In this document: piece after piece, positions 36,637 through 46,738 of the stretch
Layout of the letters: every line of letters starts with the position of its first letter
Position numbering within the stretch: position 1 is the stretch's first letter
Source: Chryseobacterium candidae
GTDB lineage: Bacteria > Bacteroidota > Bacteroidia > Flavobacteriales > Weeksellaceae
NCBI RefSeq assembly: GCF_004916905.1
Contig: NZ_SDLV01000015.1
Location: forward strand, 122,353-186,352
Direction of reading: 5' to 3'
Length of the DNA stretch: 64,000 nt
Notes under the pieces: generated by a model
Told to the model about the DNA's origin: nothing
The model's database searches: none
Seen by the model: the letters and a program-made list of their open reading frames with translations, nothing else
Position numbers and translations under genes: made by a program

Positions 36637-38391
36637 ATGAAAACACTACAATTATTCAATGCTGTACTGGCCAGGAAGTCCGATGAAAAGCCATTTATTT
36701 CTGATGAAGGTTTCATCATTGAACCGGATGCTTTATGGGCAAAAAATGAGATCATCTCTTTTTATGCAAAGGAAAAACTGAATGGCAATGATTTGAATAA
36801 AACTTTTCATAAATCCTGGGAGAAAATAAAGAATACTTCCAGAATTGATTTATTTTTTGAACAGATCAGACATTATATTTCAACCTATGGAAGTAATTTC
36901 CAAAGTGAAATTTATATTCCTGATGAAATACTGAATGTTCCTGGTACAAAGTTGATTTTTAAAGTTATCAAGGCTTATTCTGTGGAAGAAATGCAGGAAA
37001 AATGTCTTGCCCTTTTAAGATCAGGCATCGCTTTAAAAGAAGAAACCATTGACGACTTGCTTTCTATTTTACATACGGAACTGGAATACGATTTTACAGG
37101 AAAAGAGAACATCAGAAATAAAGAAGCGGTTATAAAAATAGCGGATCTCTATGATGTTTATCCTGAAAATCCCGTTGAGTTTTTCCGTTATGTTATTTAT
37201 AAAACAACGAACACTACACTTTTAATCAAAAATGATGATTTGATTAATTTAATTAAGCAAAGTAACTTCAACCCAACCTATCTGTTTGAAAGCTTTGGAA
37301 TGGAAAAAATGGCAGAAATTTTCAACAGATTCAAACCATTATTCCTGGCGTATAAAAACAGAGCACCAAAAGCGATCAACAAAATATCCAAGCTGTCTAA
37401 AGTACACCATAAACCATTGGTTTCAAACCCGTTGAATGATGCTACCAATACATTACTGGAAAACAGTGATTGGCACTGGCTGGAAAACGCGACACCATTT
37501 GCCCTATTCAAGGCATTATCAGCATGTTATTCAAGAATGTATGGTCAGGATACTTTTGTTTACAGAGTTCGAAACGGAAAATCATGGACTAAAAAAGGGA
37601 AAGAAACTTACGTGAATCAGTTCAATTATGATTTCATTTTGGACTTTTTGAAACTGAAATATGAAAACCTTTCCGGAAAGAAATTCTACTTCCCAGAGAA
37701 TGTAGAATTTGCATTGCCAACTTCTGAAAAAATGTTTGTTGGAAATATTCCTGCCGGAACGCGTTTTTATGGTGATAGACTTGCGGTAGGTATTTATTGG
37801 GAAGACAAATGGGGTGCGAATGACCTTGATCTTTCAGGATTGAATATCGCCGGAAAAATAGGTTGGAATGCAGCTTATAATCATGGTGACGGACAATTGA
37901 TGTATTCCGGAGATATGACTTCTGCTCCCAACGGTGCTGTTGAATATCTTTACGCCAATAAAGGACATTGTGCGCCAACGCTTGTCATGAATAATGTTTT
38001 CAGCGGGGACGCGAATTGTGGATATAAAATTGTGATCGGAAAAGGAGATGATATTTCCTACGATTATATGATGAATCCTAACCATCTTTTTGCTGAAGCC
38101 AGGTGTAATTCTGTTCAAAAGCAAATGATTCTGGGAATGCTGGTGACAAAAAATGAAAAACAATGTTTCATACTGTTGAATTTCGGAGCCGGACATTCTC
38201 ATGTTTCAGGAAACAGCCAGGTTTCCATGATGGCAACACGTGCATTGTATCAGCAATGGTATGAAGCGATGCCTTTCAATGAGCTTATCAAAGAGCTTGG
38301 AGGTAAGATTACCTCAGAAAAAACAGATGCTGATTTTGATTTATCGCTGGAAAGCCTGGAAAAAGATAGTTTTATCAGAATTTTTAAATAA
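36637..38391 (+). CDS. Large unrecognised protein associated with rtcB and the hairpin array
   Basis: The start at 36637 (MKTLQLFNAVLARKSDEKPF) is preferred to 36598, which lies inside the third hairpin. The 584-aa cytoplasmic protein has a helical N-terminal half (about 1-300; WEKIKNTSRIDLFFEQIRHY, FFRYVIYKTTNTTLLIKNDD) and a beta-rich C-terminal part with KKGKETYVNQFNYDF, VGIYWEDKWGANDLDLSG, NAAYNHGDGQLMYSGDMTSA, VFSGDANCGYKIVIGKGD and ILLNFGAGHSHVSGN. I do not recognise either half. It is not an obvious Ro60/TROVE protein, although its place beside RtcB and a structured RNA is similar to where Ro60 would be. A role in binding or presenting the hairpin RNA or damaged RNA is inferred only. 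Confidence 0.75.
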   Translation: MKTLQLFNAVLARKSDEKPFISDEGFIIEPDALWAKNEIISFYAKEKLNGNDLNKTFHKSWEKIKNTSRIDLFFEQIRHYISTYGSNFQSEIYIPDEILNVPGTKLIFKVIKAYSVEEMQEKCLALLRSGIALKEETIDDLLSILHTELEYDFTGKENIRNKEAVIKIADLYDVYPENPVEFFRYVIYKTTNTTLLIKNDDLINLIKQSNFNPTYLFESFGMEKMAEIFNRFKPLFLAYKNRAPKAINKISKLSKVHHKPLVSNPLNDATNTLLENSDWHWLENATPFALFKALSACYSRMYGQDTFVYRVRNGKSWTKKGKETYVNQFNYDFILDFLKLKYENLSGKKFYFPENVEFALPTSEKMFVGNIPAGTRFYGDRLAVGIYWEDKWGANDLDLSGLNIAGKIGWNAAYNHGDGQLMYSGDMTSAPNGAVEYLYANKGHCAPTLVMNNVFSGDANCGYKIVIGKGDDISYDYMMNPNHLFAEARCNSVQKQMILGMLVTKNEKQCFILLNFGAGHSHVSGNSQVSMMATRALYQQWYEAMPFNELIKELGGKITSEKTDADFDLSLESLEKDSFIRIFK

Positions 38392-38536
38392 ATTCCATGA
38401 CGTCATCTGATTATTATATTGGGTGGCGTATTTGGTTTGTATCTATTGCAACAGTCTCAACGACAGGCAATTTTTTTTTAAAGTGATCATCTTTTTCTAT
38501 ATATTTGCCAACCTAATTAAAACTAATAACATAATC

Positions 38537-39742
38537 ATGAAGAAATTATTATTTCTATTCTTATCCCTTACCCTGGTATCATGTGGTTCAGACGGCGGCA
38601 GAGATGATGAAAACGGTACAACCAACAATGTCAATGCTTCTCCAAAAGTGGTAACCGGTAAACCTGCTTTCAGCAATGCACAGTTCAAATTTGCAGGAAC
38701 AGTAACCTCTTCCGGATCCGGGTATTCAAGACGTGGATTCTGCTGGGCAAAGAATATTAATCCTACCATCAGCAATTCCAAAATGATTGAAGAGTATACT
38801 AATACTACAGGAGATTATCAGCTTATGGCAACTTACAGTACTGATTTTGAAAAATCAACTACTTATTATGTAAGAGCATATGTTGCAGCTAATAATGGTG
38901 ATATTATTTATGGAGATAACGTAACATTCGTTACGCCTGCAAAGATGGATATTGCATTCAAAATGGCTAAAGCAATATATACTACTTCAGCCACTTTAAG
39001 CACGGACGATATTACGGTCAATTATCTTGAAGCGTTCTCTCCTGATGAAAAAGGATTCTGCTACAGAACGAGTGCCGGAGTGAATATCTCAAACGGTCAA
39101 ATCATCAAAATATCAAATCCTAATAATTATTCAGCGTACGAGCTGGAAGCTACGGCCTTACTTCCGAACACTACATATTATGTAAGATCTTATGTAAAAG
39201 AAGGTGCACAGGTATATTATTCGGACGAAAAAACATTTAAAACAGCAGGTGCCATTGGTGCTTCAGGAGGATATGTTTTTTATGATAAGGGAGAGTTTAC
39301 GGACGGCTGGAGATATCTGGAAGCTGCTCCTGCCAACCTTACTTATAATGGTTCTGATAAGATCAAATGGGGATGTACATTTAATATCATAAACCAGACT
39401 CAGGCTGTAATGGGATCAGGACCTGCTAATACCACAAGAATTATTTCCCAATGTTCGGATGCCAACTGCGCGGCCAGACTATGTGCCAATTATACTGTAA
39501 ATGGCGTTGGTAGCTGGTTTTTACCTTCTGAAGAAGAATTAATGGCATTCTATAAAAGTGCCAAGAATGTTTACAATATTGCATCCAACCCATGGAATGA
39601 TGTATCTCAAAAGTATTATTGGAGTTCTACCGAAATACCGGGTGGTAACTCAGCAAGAATTCTGGACGGATATGCTGGTTATATGTGGGAATACAACAAA
39701 GATTACAACATGGTAAGGGTAAGACCTTTCAGAAGATTCTAA
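38537..39742 (+). CDS. Lipoprotein with fibronectin-like repeats and C-terminal DUF1566 domain
   Basis: The Met at 38537 starts a lipoprotein signal (MKKLLFLFLSLTLVSC); an upstream Met in the same frame adds non-signal sequence. The 401-aa protein has two similar beta domains (about 35-130 and 135-235; ATYSTDFEKSTTYYVRAYV and TALLPNTTYYVRSYVKEG) and a C-terminal DUF1566/Lcl-type domain (GASGGYVFYDKGEFTDGWRY, SWFLPSEEELMAFY, YYWSSTE, VRPFRRF). It should be surface or periplasm located. Such lipoproteins are common in flavobacteria and have no proven function. Confidence 0.86.
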   Translation: MKKLLFLFLSLTLVSCGSDGGRDDENGTTNNVNASPKVVTGKPAFSNAQFKFAGTVTSSGSGYSRRGFCWAKNINPTISNSKMIEEYTNTTGDYQLMATYSTDFEKSTTYYVRAYVAANNGDIIYGDNVTFVTPAKMDIAFKMAKAIYTTSATLSTDDITVNYLEAFSPDEKGFCYRTSAGVNISNGQIIKISNPNNYSAYELEATALLPNTTYYVRSYVKEGAQVYYSDEKTFKTAGAIGASGGYVFYDKGEFTDGWRYLEAAPANLTYNGSDKIKWGCTFNIINQTQAVMGSGPANTTRIISQCSDANCAARLCANYTVNGVGSWFLPSEEELMAFYKSAKNVYNIASNPWNDVSQKYYWSSTEIPGGNSARILDGYAGYMWEYNKDYNMVRVRPFRRF

Positions 39743-39833
39743 AATATGAGTTAGTCTCACAAATAAATGATGTGGTTGAGAATCTCCTGTATGAAACCCT
39801 TTCTCTGAAAGGAAGTCGAGAAAAATCATAAAA

Positions 39834-39868
39834 AAAGTCCGTTTTCACTAGTTGTGAGACGGACTCTT
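39834..39868. terminator. Terminator between convergent genes
   Basis: Stem arms AGTCCGTTTTCAC and GTGAGACGGACT pair with small mismatches, followed by CTTTATT on the plus strand and T residues on the minus strand. It lies between the lipoprotein gene and cobC. Confidence 0.7.
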
Positions 39869-39894
39869 TATTGTAATGAGAATATAAAATGATT

Positions 39895-40449
39895 TTAAAC
39901 ATTCACCTTTTTAACAGAAAATAGTCCGTCATTCCAATTAATAATCACTTTTCTCCCGTAATCAATCTGAATACTGAACATATTCTCTAACGGAAACTGA
40001 AGCACAGCCTGAAGGATCAGACGAATAACTCCGGCATGAGTAATGAGGAGCACTTTCTCCCTGTTTTTTTTCCGAATCAATTCATTCCAGAAGTTGAGGA
40101 CCCGGTTTTGCATTTCGAGAAGATTTTCTCCTCCGGAAGCGTTTACACGGATAAAATCCTTGTACCAGGGATTGATTTCCTCTTCAGGAATATCTGTCCA
40201 TTTCTTCAATTCCCAGCTTCCAAAATTCATTTCACGAAGCCTTTCATCTGTTTGATAATCGAATTTAAAATAATCAGCTAAAAGACTGCATCGCTCAGAA
40301 GGACTTGAAATAATTACATCATAATGATCATCAATATCCACCGATTTAAAATCATGGATACACTCTTTACGTAAAGGCATTTCAGCAAAACCATAACATC
40401 GGTTTTCCGGATTTTCTACAGCTGTATGCCGGATTACATGAATTTCCAT
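39895..40449 (-). CDS. cobC: Alpha-ribazole phosphatase
   Basis: The 184-aa histidine phosphatase removes the 5'-phosphate from alpha-ribazole phosphate in the lower loop of cobalamin synthesis. It has the RHT motif (Arg7-His8) of the phosphoglycerate-mutase-like superfamily, the downstream SPSERC block, Glu in LREMNFGSWELKKW and the second His in LLITHAGVIR. Overlap by 16 bases with cobS and the cobTSC order support the assignment, against the general histidine phosphatase alternatives. Confidence 0.88.
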   Translation of the reverse strand: MEIHVIRHTAVENPENRCYGFAEMPLRKECIHDFKSVDIDDHYDVIISSPSERCSLLADYFKFDYQTDERLREMNFGSWELKKWTDIPEEEINPWYKDFIRVNASGGENLLEMQNRVLNFWNELIRKKNREKVLLITHAGVIRLILQAVLQFPLENMFSIQIDYGRKVIINWNDGLFSVKKVNV

Positions 40450-41216
40450 ACGATGATTGTTCCTAAATAAAATAAAACTTCACAAACCTGCTGTACTGAA
40501 CCCAGACAGTCGCCGGTATAACCTCCGATATGCCTTTTAAAATACCAGCCCATATATATTTTTCCTAAATAAGCCAGAGCAAAAGCAAAAATCAAGTGCC
40601 AGTCCGGAATGAGGTAAAAAGCAATTAAAACACTGATGAAACCAACTATTAAAGCCGTTTTATCCAATGGTTTATTGGCCAAAGGTTTCGACTTGCTGAC
40701 ATCAATATCAGTGACATATTGATGGGTATAAATCATCGTTCCCGATATAAACCTGCTTGTGGTATGAGCTAAAATAACAATCAGTAAAACGCCTATTGGA
40801 TCACTCATTCCCAAAGCCTGAATACTGTAAAATTTTAAAGCAAAAAGCAGAATAATCCCTATCGTACCATACGCTCCTACCCGGCTGTCCTTCATAATCG
40901 TCAGAATTTTTTCTTTCCCGTATCCGCCTCCGAAGCTGTCGCACATATCCGTAAAGCCGTCTTCATGAAACGCTCCTGTCAACAGAACACTTGAAATCAT
41001 CATGACAACAATTCCTATTTCAAGATTAAAAAGCAACGTGGAAAGATAAAGAATCACAGCATTGATCAATCCAACCAATAATCCGACCCAGGCAAAATAT
41101 TTCTGAGATTTATTCATGATTTCACCCGAATACGGAATGGTAAACGGAACCGGAATTCTTGTGAAAAACATGAGTGCGGTTGCAAAATAGATCAGTTCGT
41201 TTTTTATAGCTTTCAT
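40434..41216 (-). CDS. cobS: Adenosylcobinamide-GDP ribazoletransferase (cobalamin synthase)
   Basis: CobS joins adenosylcobinamide-GDP and alpha-ribazole (phosphate) in the inner membrane. The 260-aa protein has the N-terminal FATALMFFTRIPVP block, GAFHEDGFTDMCDSFGGGYG (metal-binding Asp/Glu residues), KDSRVGAYGTIGIIL and six or so membrane helices, ending in YTGDCLGSVQQVCEV. Its start is next to the cobT stop, and its end overlaps cobC. Confidence 0.96.
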   Translation of the reverse strand: MKAIKNELIYFATALMFFTRIPVPFTIPYSGEIMNKSQKYFAWVGLLVGLINAVILYLSTLLFNLEIGIVVMMISSVLLTGAFHEDGFTDMCDSFGGGYGKEKILTIMKDSRVGAYGTIGIILLFALKFYSIQALGMSDPIGVLLIVILAHTTSRFISGTMIYTHQYVTDIDVSKSKPLANKPLDKTALIVGFISVLIAFYLIPDWHLIFAFALAYLGKIYMGWYFKRHIGGYTGDCLGSVQQVCEVLFYLGTIIVWKFM

Positions 41217-42227
<1,011 letters not shown>

Positions 42228-42302
42228 TTATAGTGATGTTAAATGGAAAAGTACAATATTAGTGAAATAGAGAGGATTTTGTATGATTTGTCTGGAGTTT
42301 TT

Positions 42303-43239
<937 letters not shown>

Positions 43240-43241
43240 CA

Positions 43242-44069
43242 ATGAAACTAATAGTAGAAACACTTATACAGGAAACTTTACAAAAAGAGAAAAAAAATCT
43301 TTTTTCTTTTCTTACCGGCGCCGGAATTTCCTCGGAAAGCGGACTTCCTACTTACAGAGGAAATGACGGCATATGGATAAAAGGGACAAAATATCATCAA
43401 CCGGAAGAATTCGGAACATTCCGGTATTTCAGTCAGAATCAGGAAGAAGTATGGCAGTACAATCTTTTCTGGAAAAAACTGATTGAAGAAGCTCAGCCCA
43501 ACACCGGACATTTTGCTATTGCAGAAATAGAAAAAATACTGAAGAACCAGTTTCAACTCATTACTCAAAACGTAGACGGGCTGCATCACAGAGCAGGAAG
43601 CCAGAAAATTTTCGAAATCCATGGAAACAAACAAAGCGTTCGGTGCAGTTCCGGATGTAACGGTGTTCTTCCTATGCCTTCAGAATTAAAGTCTAAAGAG
43701 CTTACGGAAGATCTTACGGAAAAAGATCTGGACCTCTTGCGTTGTCAGGATTGTGGAGACTGGCTTCGTCCCAACACTTTATGGTTTGATGAATCGTATA
43801 ACGAAAAACTTTATTTTCTAAACTCTACGCTAAGGGCTGCAAAAAAGACAGGAATTCTTTTTATAATCGGAACTTCAGGAGCTACTACATTACCTCAAAT
43901 CATCGCAGAGAAGGTTTTGCAATATGGTGGTTACCTGGTAGAAATTAACACTGAAGAAAACAGCTATTTTTTTGAACGTTTTTCAAGAACAAAAAAATAT
44001 ATGCTGATCAGAGAAAAAGCTAGTGATGGACTAATCAAGATCAAGGAAATGATAGAAAAATATACATAA
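43242..44069 (+). CDS. Sir2-family NAD-dependent protein
   Basis: The 275-aa protein has the sirtuin fold: LTGAGISSESGLPTYRGNDG near residues 25-44, TQNVDGLHHRAG with the catalytic His near 108, zinc cysteines in RCSSGC and RCQDCG, and IIGTSGATTLPQ near 208. Sirtuins deacylate proteins or use NAD for ADP-ribosyl transfer. In this operon the substrate could be an RNA repair enzyme or an RNA end with a phosphate or ADP-ribose; this is inferred. It is 2 bases behind the first nucleotidyltransferase and 10 bases before the ATP-grasp gene. Confidence 0.9.
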   Translation: MKLIVETLIQETLQKEKKNLFSFLTGAGISSESGLPTYRGNDGIWIKGTKYHQPEEFGTFRYFSQNQEEVWQYNLFWKKLIEEAQPNTGHFAIAEIEKILKNQFQLITQNVDGLHHRAGSQKIFEIHGNKQSVRCSSGCNGVLPMPSELKSKELTEDLTEKDLDLLRCQDCGDWLRPNTLWFDESYNEKLYFLNSTLRAAKKTGILFIIGTSGATTLPQIIAEKVLQYGGYLVEINTEENSYFFERFSRTKKYMLIREKASDGLIKIKEMIEKYT

Positions 44070-44079
44070 CAGTACTTGT

Positions 44080-44811
44080 ATGAAAAATATAATCGCACTT
44101 TCTCCTATGTATACGGAGGATAGCAATAATCTGAAAAAAGCATCGCTCAATTCATCCTACGAGTTGAGCCGCTTTAATGCAAAATGGAATGTTCCCGAAG
44201 AATTCCGGGCAGAGGTAATTGCGGTGTATGGTGAAGATATTTATGCCGAAATTGTGGCGGAACAATGTCATTTAACCTTAACTAAACCCGATGACAACTG
44301 GCTTTCAAAAGTTTCGGAGGAATTTACCAAAAGGAAAATTTCTTACGGAAAGCTGAAAGATTTTGTGCATGAAGAAAATATCTTCATCAAATGTTCGGAT
44401 TTTAAGAGCTTTAAAGCCGGAGTTGTAGATAAAGTCACGAATATCAAAGGCTTTGACACGCTGGATTTGGAAAGCATGGTTTTCACTTCCGATGTTGTGG
44501 AATGGGAACTTGAAGTAAGATGTTTTGTATTAAATCATCAAATAATAACCCATTCTTCCTATTGGCGAAACAATGCTTTCGACACCAATCCGCTTTCTGA
44601 AAATGAGCAGAAAGATTTGTTTGAGTTTTTTGACAGGTTTATTACACAATATGCCGAAACACTTCCCAAAGCAATCGTTCTGGATTTCGGGATCATCAAA
44701 GGAAAAGGATGGGCTTTAATTGAAGCGAATCCAGCCTGGTGTTCCGGGTTGTACGCGTGTGATGCGGAAAAGGCTTTGGAGGTGATTGTGGAAAGCTGTA
44801 TAAAAAATTAG
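44080..44811 (+). CDS. ATP-grasp protein of the R2K type
   Basis: The 243-aa protein matches the short ATP-grasp proteins of the R2K clade: KDFVHEENIFIKCSDFKSFK (nucleotide-binding Lys), VFTSDVVEWELEVRCFVLNH, SSYWRN and the metal-binding end IVLDFGIIKGKGWALIEANP, then AWCSGLYACD. ATP-grasp enzymes ligate a carboxylate to an amine or thiol. It could modify a protein or RNA-linked amino acid, but no substrate is known. It is preserved within the nucleotidyltransferase operon, which supports a shared pathway. Confidence 0.82.
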   Translation: MKNIIALSPMYTEDSNNLKKASLNSSYELSRFNAKWNVPEEFRAEVIAVYGEDIYAEIVAEQCHLTLTKPDDNWLSKVSEEFTKRKISYGKLKDFVHEENIFIKCSDFKSFKAGVVDKVTNIKGFDTLDLESMVFTSDVVEWELEVRCFVLNHQIITHSSYWRNNAFDTNPLSENEQKDLFEFFDRFITQYAETLPKAIVLDFGIIKGKGWALIEANPAWCSGLYACDAEKALEVIVESCIKN

Positions 44812-44855
44812 GATTATTTTCAAGTAATTCTAAGATTAAAACTAAATAAAAAAAT

Positions 44856-45542
44856 ATGTCAAAATACTTTAAATTTGAAAATAAGTCAGATTATATATAT
44901 TATCTATCTGAAATTATTATAGATACTATTCAAAAAAAAGAACGTCTTGAATTTTATTTTAATGAAATCATCACACTTTTAGAATCTAATCCGAATGCAA
45001 AACTAATAAATTCAATATTATATGAAAGCATTAGTGATAAAACTATAAGACCTTTACAATATTTATCTAATTTAATTGGGGATGAAAGTAAAAAAGCTGT
45101 TTCTTACAGAAAGTTTAGAAAAATATTATTTAAGAATAGAAATAATTTAAATATTAAAATTGACAATTTATCAAATGAAGAAGAGAAATTATTAGGAGAA
45201 TTTAATCAACTTAGAAATTGGGGATTACATATACCTGAATCCATTTTTATTCAAAAAAAATTATTTTTTAATATGGATGAAAATTATATTTTAGAAAATA
45301 AATCACAAATAATTATACCAAAGTATTATAACTTCGAAATTAAATTCCTTCAAGAATATAAAGAAGAACTCAGTAACTTTTTATCTTCAACAGAAATTAT
45401 ACTTTCAAGAATGAAAAAAGACTACGAGCAACTTATTGGAGAAAAATTTGAGTTTGTTTTTGAAGATAATATTTATAAACCATATAAGATAATGGATATA
45501 GCTCAAAACTCCTGGGATATTCAGAATGGGAAAAAAAATTAA
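44856..45542 (+). CDS. A/T-rich helical protein with HEPN-like RNxxxH motif
   Basis: The 228-aa protein has no close named family that I can identify. It is largely helical and much richer in A/T than its neighbours, suggesting later insertion into the operon. Residues 120-125 are RNWGLH, an Arg-Asn followed by His at the Rx4H spacing of HEPN ribonuclease active sites (context FNQLRNWGLHIPE). HEPN proteins are often partnered by minimal nucleotidyltransferases, and a nucleotidyltransferase gene begins 10 bases downstream. The HEPN assignment is tentative, because one motif can arise by chance. Confidence 0.6.
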   Translation: MSKYFKFENKSDYIYYLSEIIIDTIQKKERLEFYFNEIITLLESNPNAKLINSILYESISDKTIRPLQYLSNLIGDESKKAVSYRKFRKILFKNRNNLNIKIDNLSNEEEKLLGEFNQLRNWGLHIPESIFIQKKLFFNMDENYILENKSQIIIPKYYNFEIKFLQEYKEELSNFLSSTEIILSRMKKDYEQLIGEKFEFVFEDNIYKPYKIMDIAQNSWDIQNGKKN

Positions 45543-45552
45543 ATGCTTTTAA

Positions 45553-46644
45553 ATGACCATCCAACACCTAAAAAACCAAAACCTCCTCTTATTCGAAGCC
45601 ATTTCCGGAAGCCGGGCTTTTGGGCTGGCGACGGAGAATTCTGATACGGATATCCGTGGAGTGTATTATCTGCCAAAGGAAGATTTCTTTGGACTGAATT
45701 ACATTCCGCAGATTTCCAATGAAACGAACGACATTACCTATTATGAAATCGGGAGGTTTGTAGAACTGCTTCAGAAAAACAATCCTAATATTCTGGAAAT
45801 TCTGGCGAGTCCGGAAGATTGTATTCAATATAAACATCCGCTGATGGATCTGCTGAAAACTGAAGATTTCCTGTCAAAACTCTGTAAAGATACTTTTGCG
45901 GGCTATGCTGTTTCCCAGATTAAAAAGGCGAAAGGTCTCAACAAAAAGATCTTAAATCCTATTGATAAAGAGAAAAAATCTATTTTAGATTTCTGTTTTA
46001 TTCTGGATGGACAGGGTTCTGTACCATTGAAAAAATGGCTGCATGAATTCCCTTCCTCTGGAGAACGGGGTGGTTTATCACAGGAAAAATGTGGATTGGT
46101 AAATATTGACCATACAAAAGGAATGTATTCGTTATTTTATGATGAATCTGGAACGTTGGGCTATAAAGGAATCATTCAAAATGAACAAGCGAACCAGGTT
46201 TCCGTATCATCCATTCCTAAAGATGAAAAACCTGTTGCTTATCTGTTTTGCAACCTTGATGCCTACTCTGTGTACTGTAAAGATTACAGGGAATATTGGA
46301 AATGGGTAGCTGAGCGCAATGAAGACCGTTACAATGTCAATCAGAACCATGGACGGAATTACGACAGCAAGAATATGATGCACACCATCCGTTTATTACA
46401 GTCCTGTGAACAGATTTTTAAAACCAACTCTTTGAATATCCGTGTTGATAACCGTGATGAACTGTTAGACATCAAAGCGGGAAACCAGTCTTACGAAAGC
46501 GTCATGCAAAAGGCAGAAAACCTGATACAGTCTATAGAAAATCATTATTCCATTTCCAGGCTACCCAACGCTCCGGATCTGGAAAAAACAACAAAAGCCT
46601 TAATTCAGATAAGGAAAAAACTGTATCATAATAATGAATTATGA
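45553..46644 (+). CDS. RlaP/YcgL-type nucleotidyltransferase 2
   Basis: The 363-aa protein has the core AISGSRAFGLATENSDTDIR with GVYYL next (GSRAFG and the DxD in DTDIRG), followed by NDITYYEIGRFVELLQKNNP and NILEILASPED, typical of COG3541. Its C-terminal part (NMMHTIRLLQSCEQIFK, RELLDIKAGN-like NRDELLDIKAGNQSYESV) is helical. It is longer than the first nucleotidyltransferase of the operon, so the two are distant paralogues, probably with different substrates. It ends the operon before a terminator. Confidence 0.9.
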   Translation: MTIQHLKNQNLLLFEAISGSRAFGLATENSDTDIRGVYYLPKEDFFGLNYIPQISNETNDITYYEIGRFVELLQKNNPNILEILASPEDCIQYKHPLMDLLKTEDFLSKLCKDTFAGYAVSQIKKAKGLNKKILNPIDKEKKSILDFCFILDGQGSVPLKKWLHEFPSSGERGGLSQEKCGLVNIDHTKGMYSLFYDESGTLGYKGIIQNEQANQVSVSSIPKDEKPVAYLFCNLDAYSVYCKDYREYWKWVAERNEDRYNVNQNHGRNYDSKNMMHTIRLLQSCEQIFKTNSLNIRVDNRDELLDIKAGNQSYESVMQKAENLIQSIENHYSISRLPNAPDLEKTTKALIQIRKKLYHNNEL

Positions 46645-46690
46645 GTGGCAGGATTGATGAATTTCAACACTTCCACTGTCAAAAAAAGCA

Positions 46691-46717
46691 AAAATCCCTC
46701 AAATTGAGGGATTTTTT
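46691..46717. terminator. Bidirectional terminator between the operon and pnp
   Basis: Stem AATCCCTC/GAGGGATT with T runs on both strands separates the convergent nucleotidyltransferase operon and pnp. Confidence 0.85.
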
Positions 46718-46738
46718 ATGTTTAAGAATGAATCTTAT

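Noticed and set aside
36637..38391. Assignment of the rtcB-linked protein as Ro60/TROVE
   Set aside because: The genomic position suggests it, but I could not see TROVE core motifs or a von Willebrand A MIDAS (DxSxS) motif, so no family name was given.
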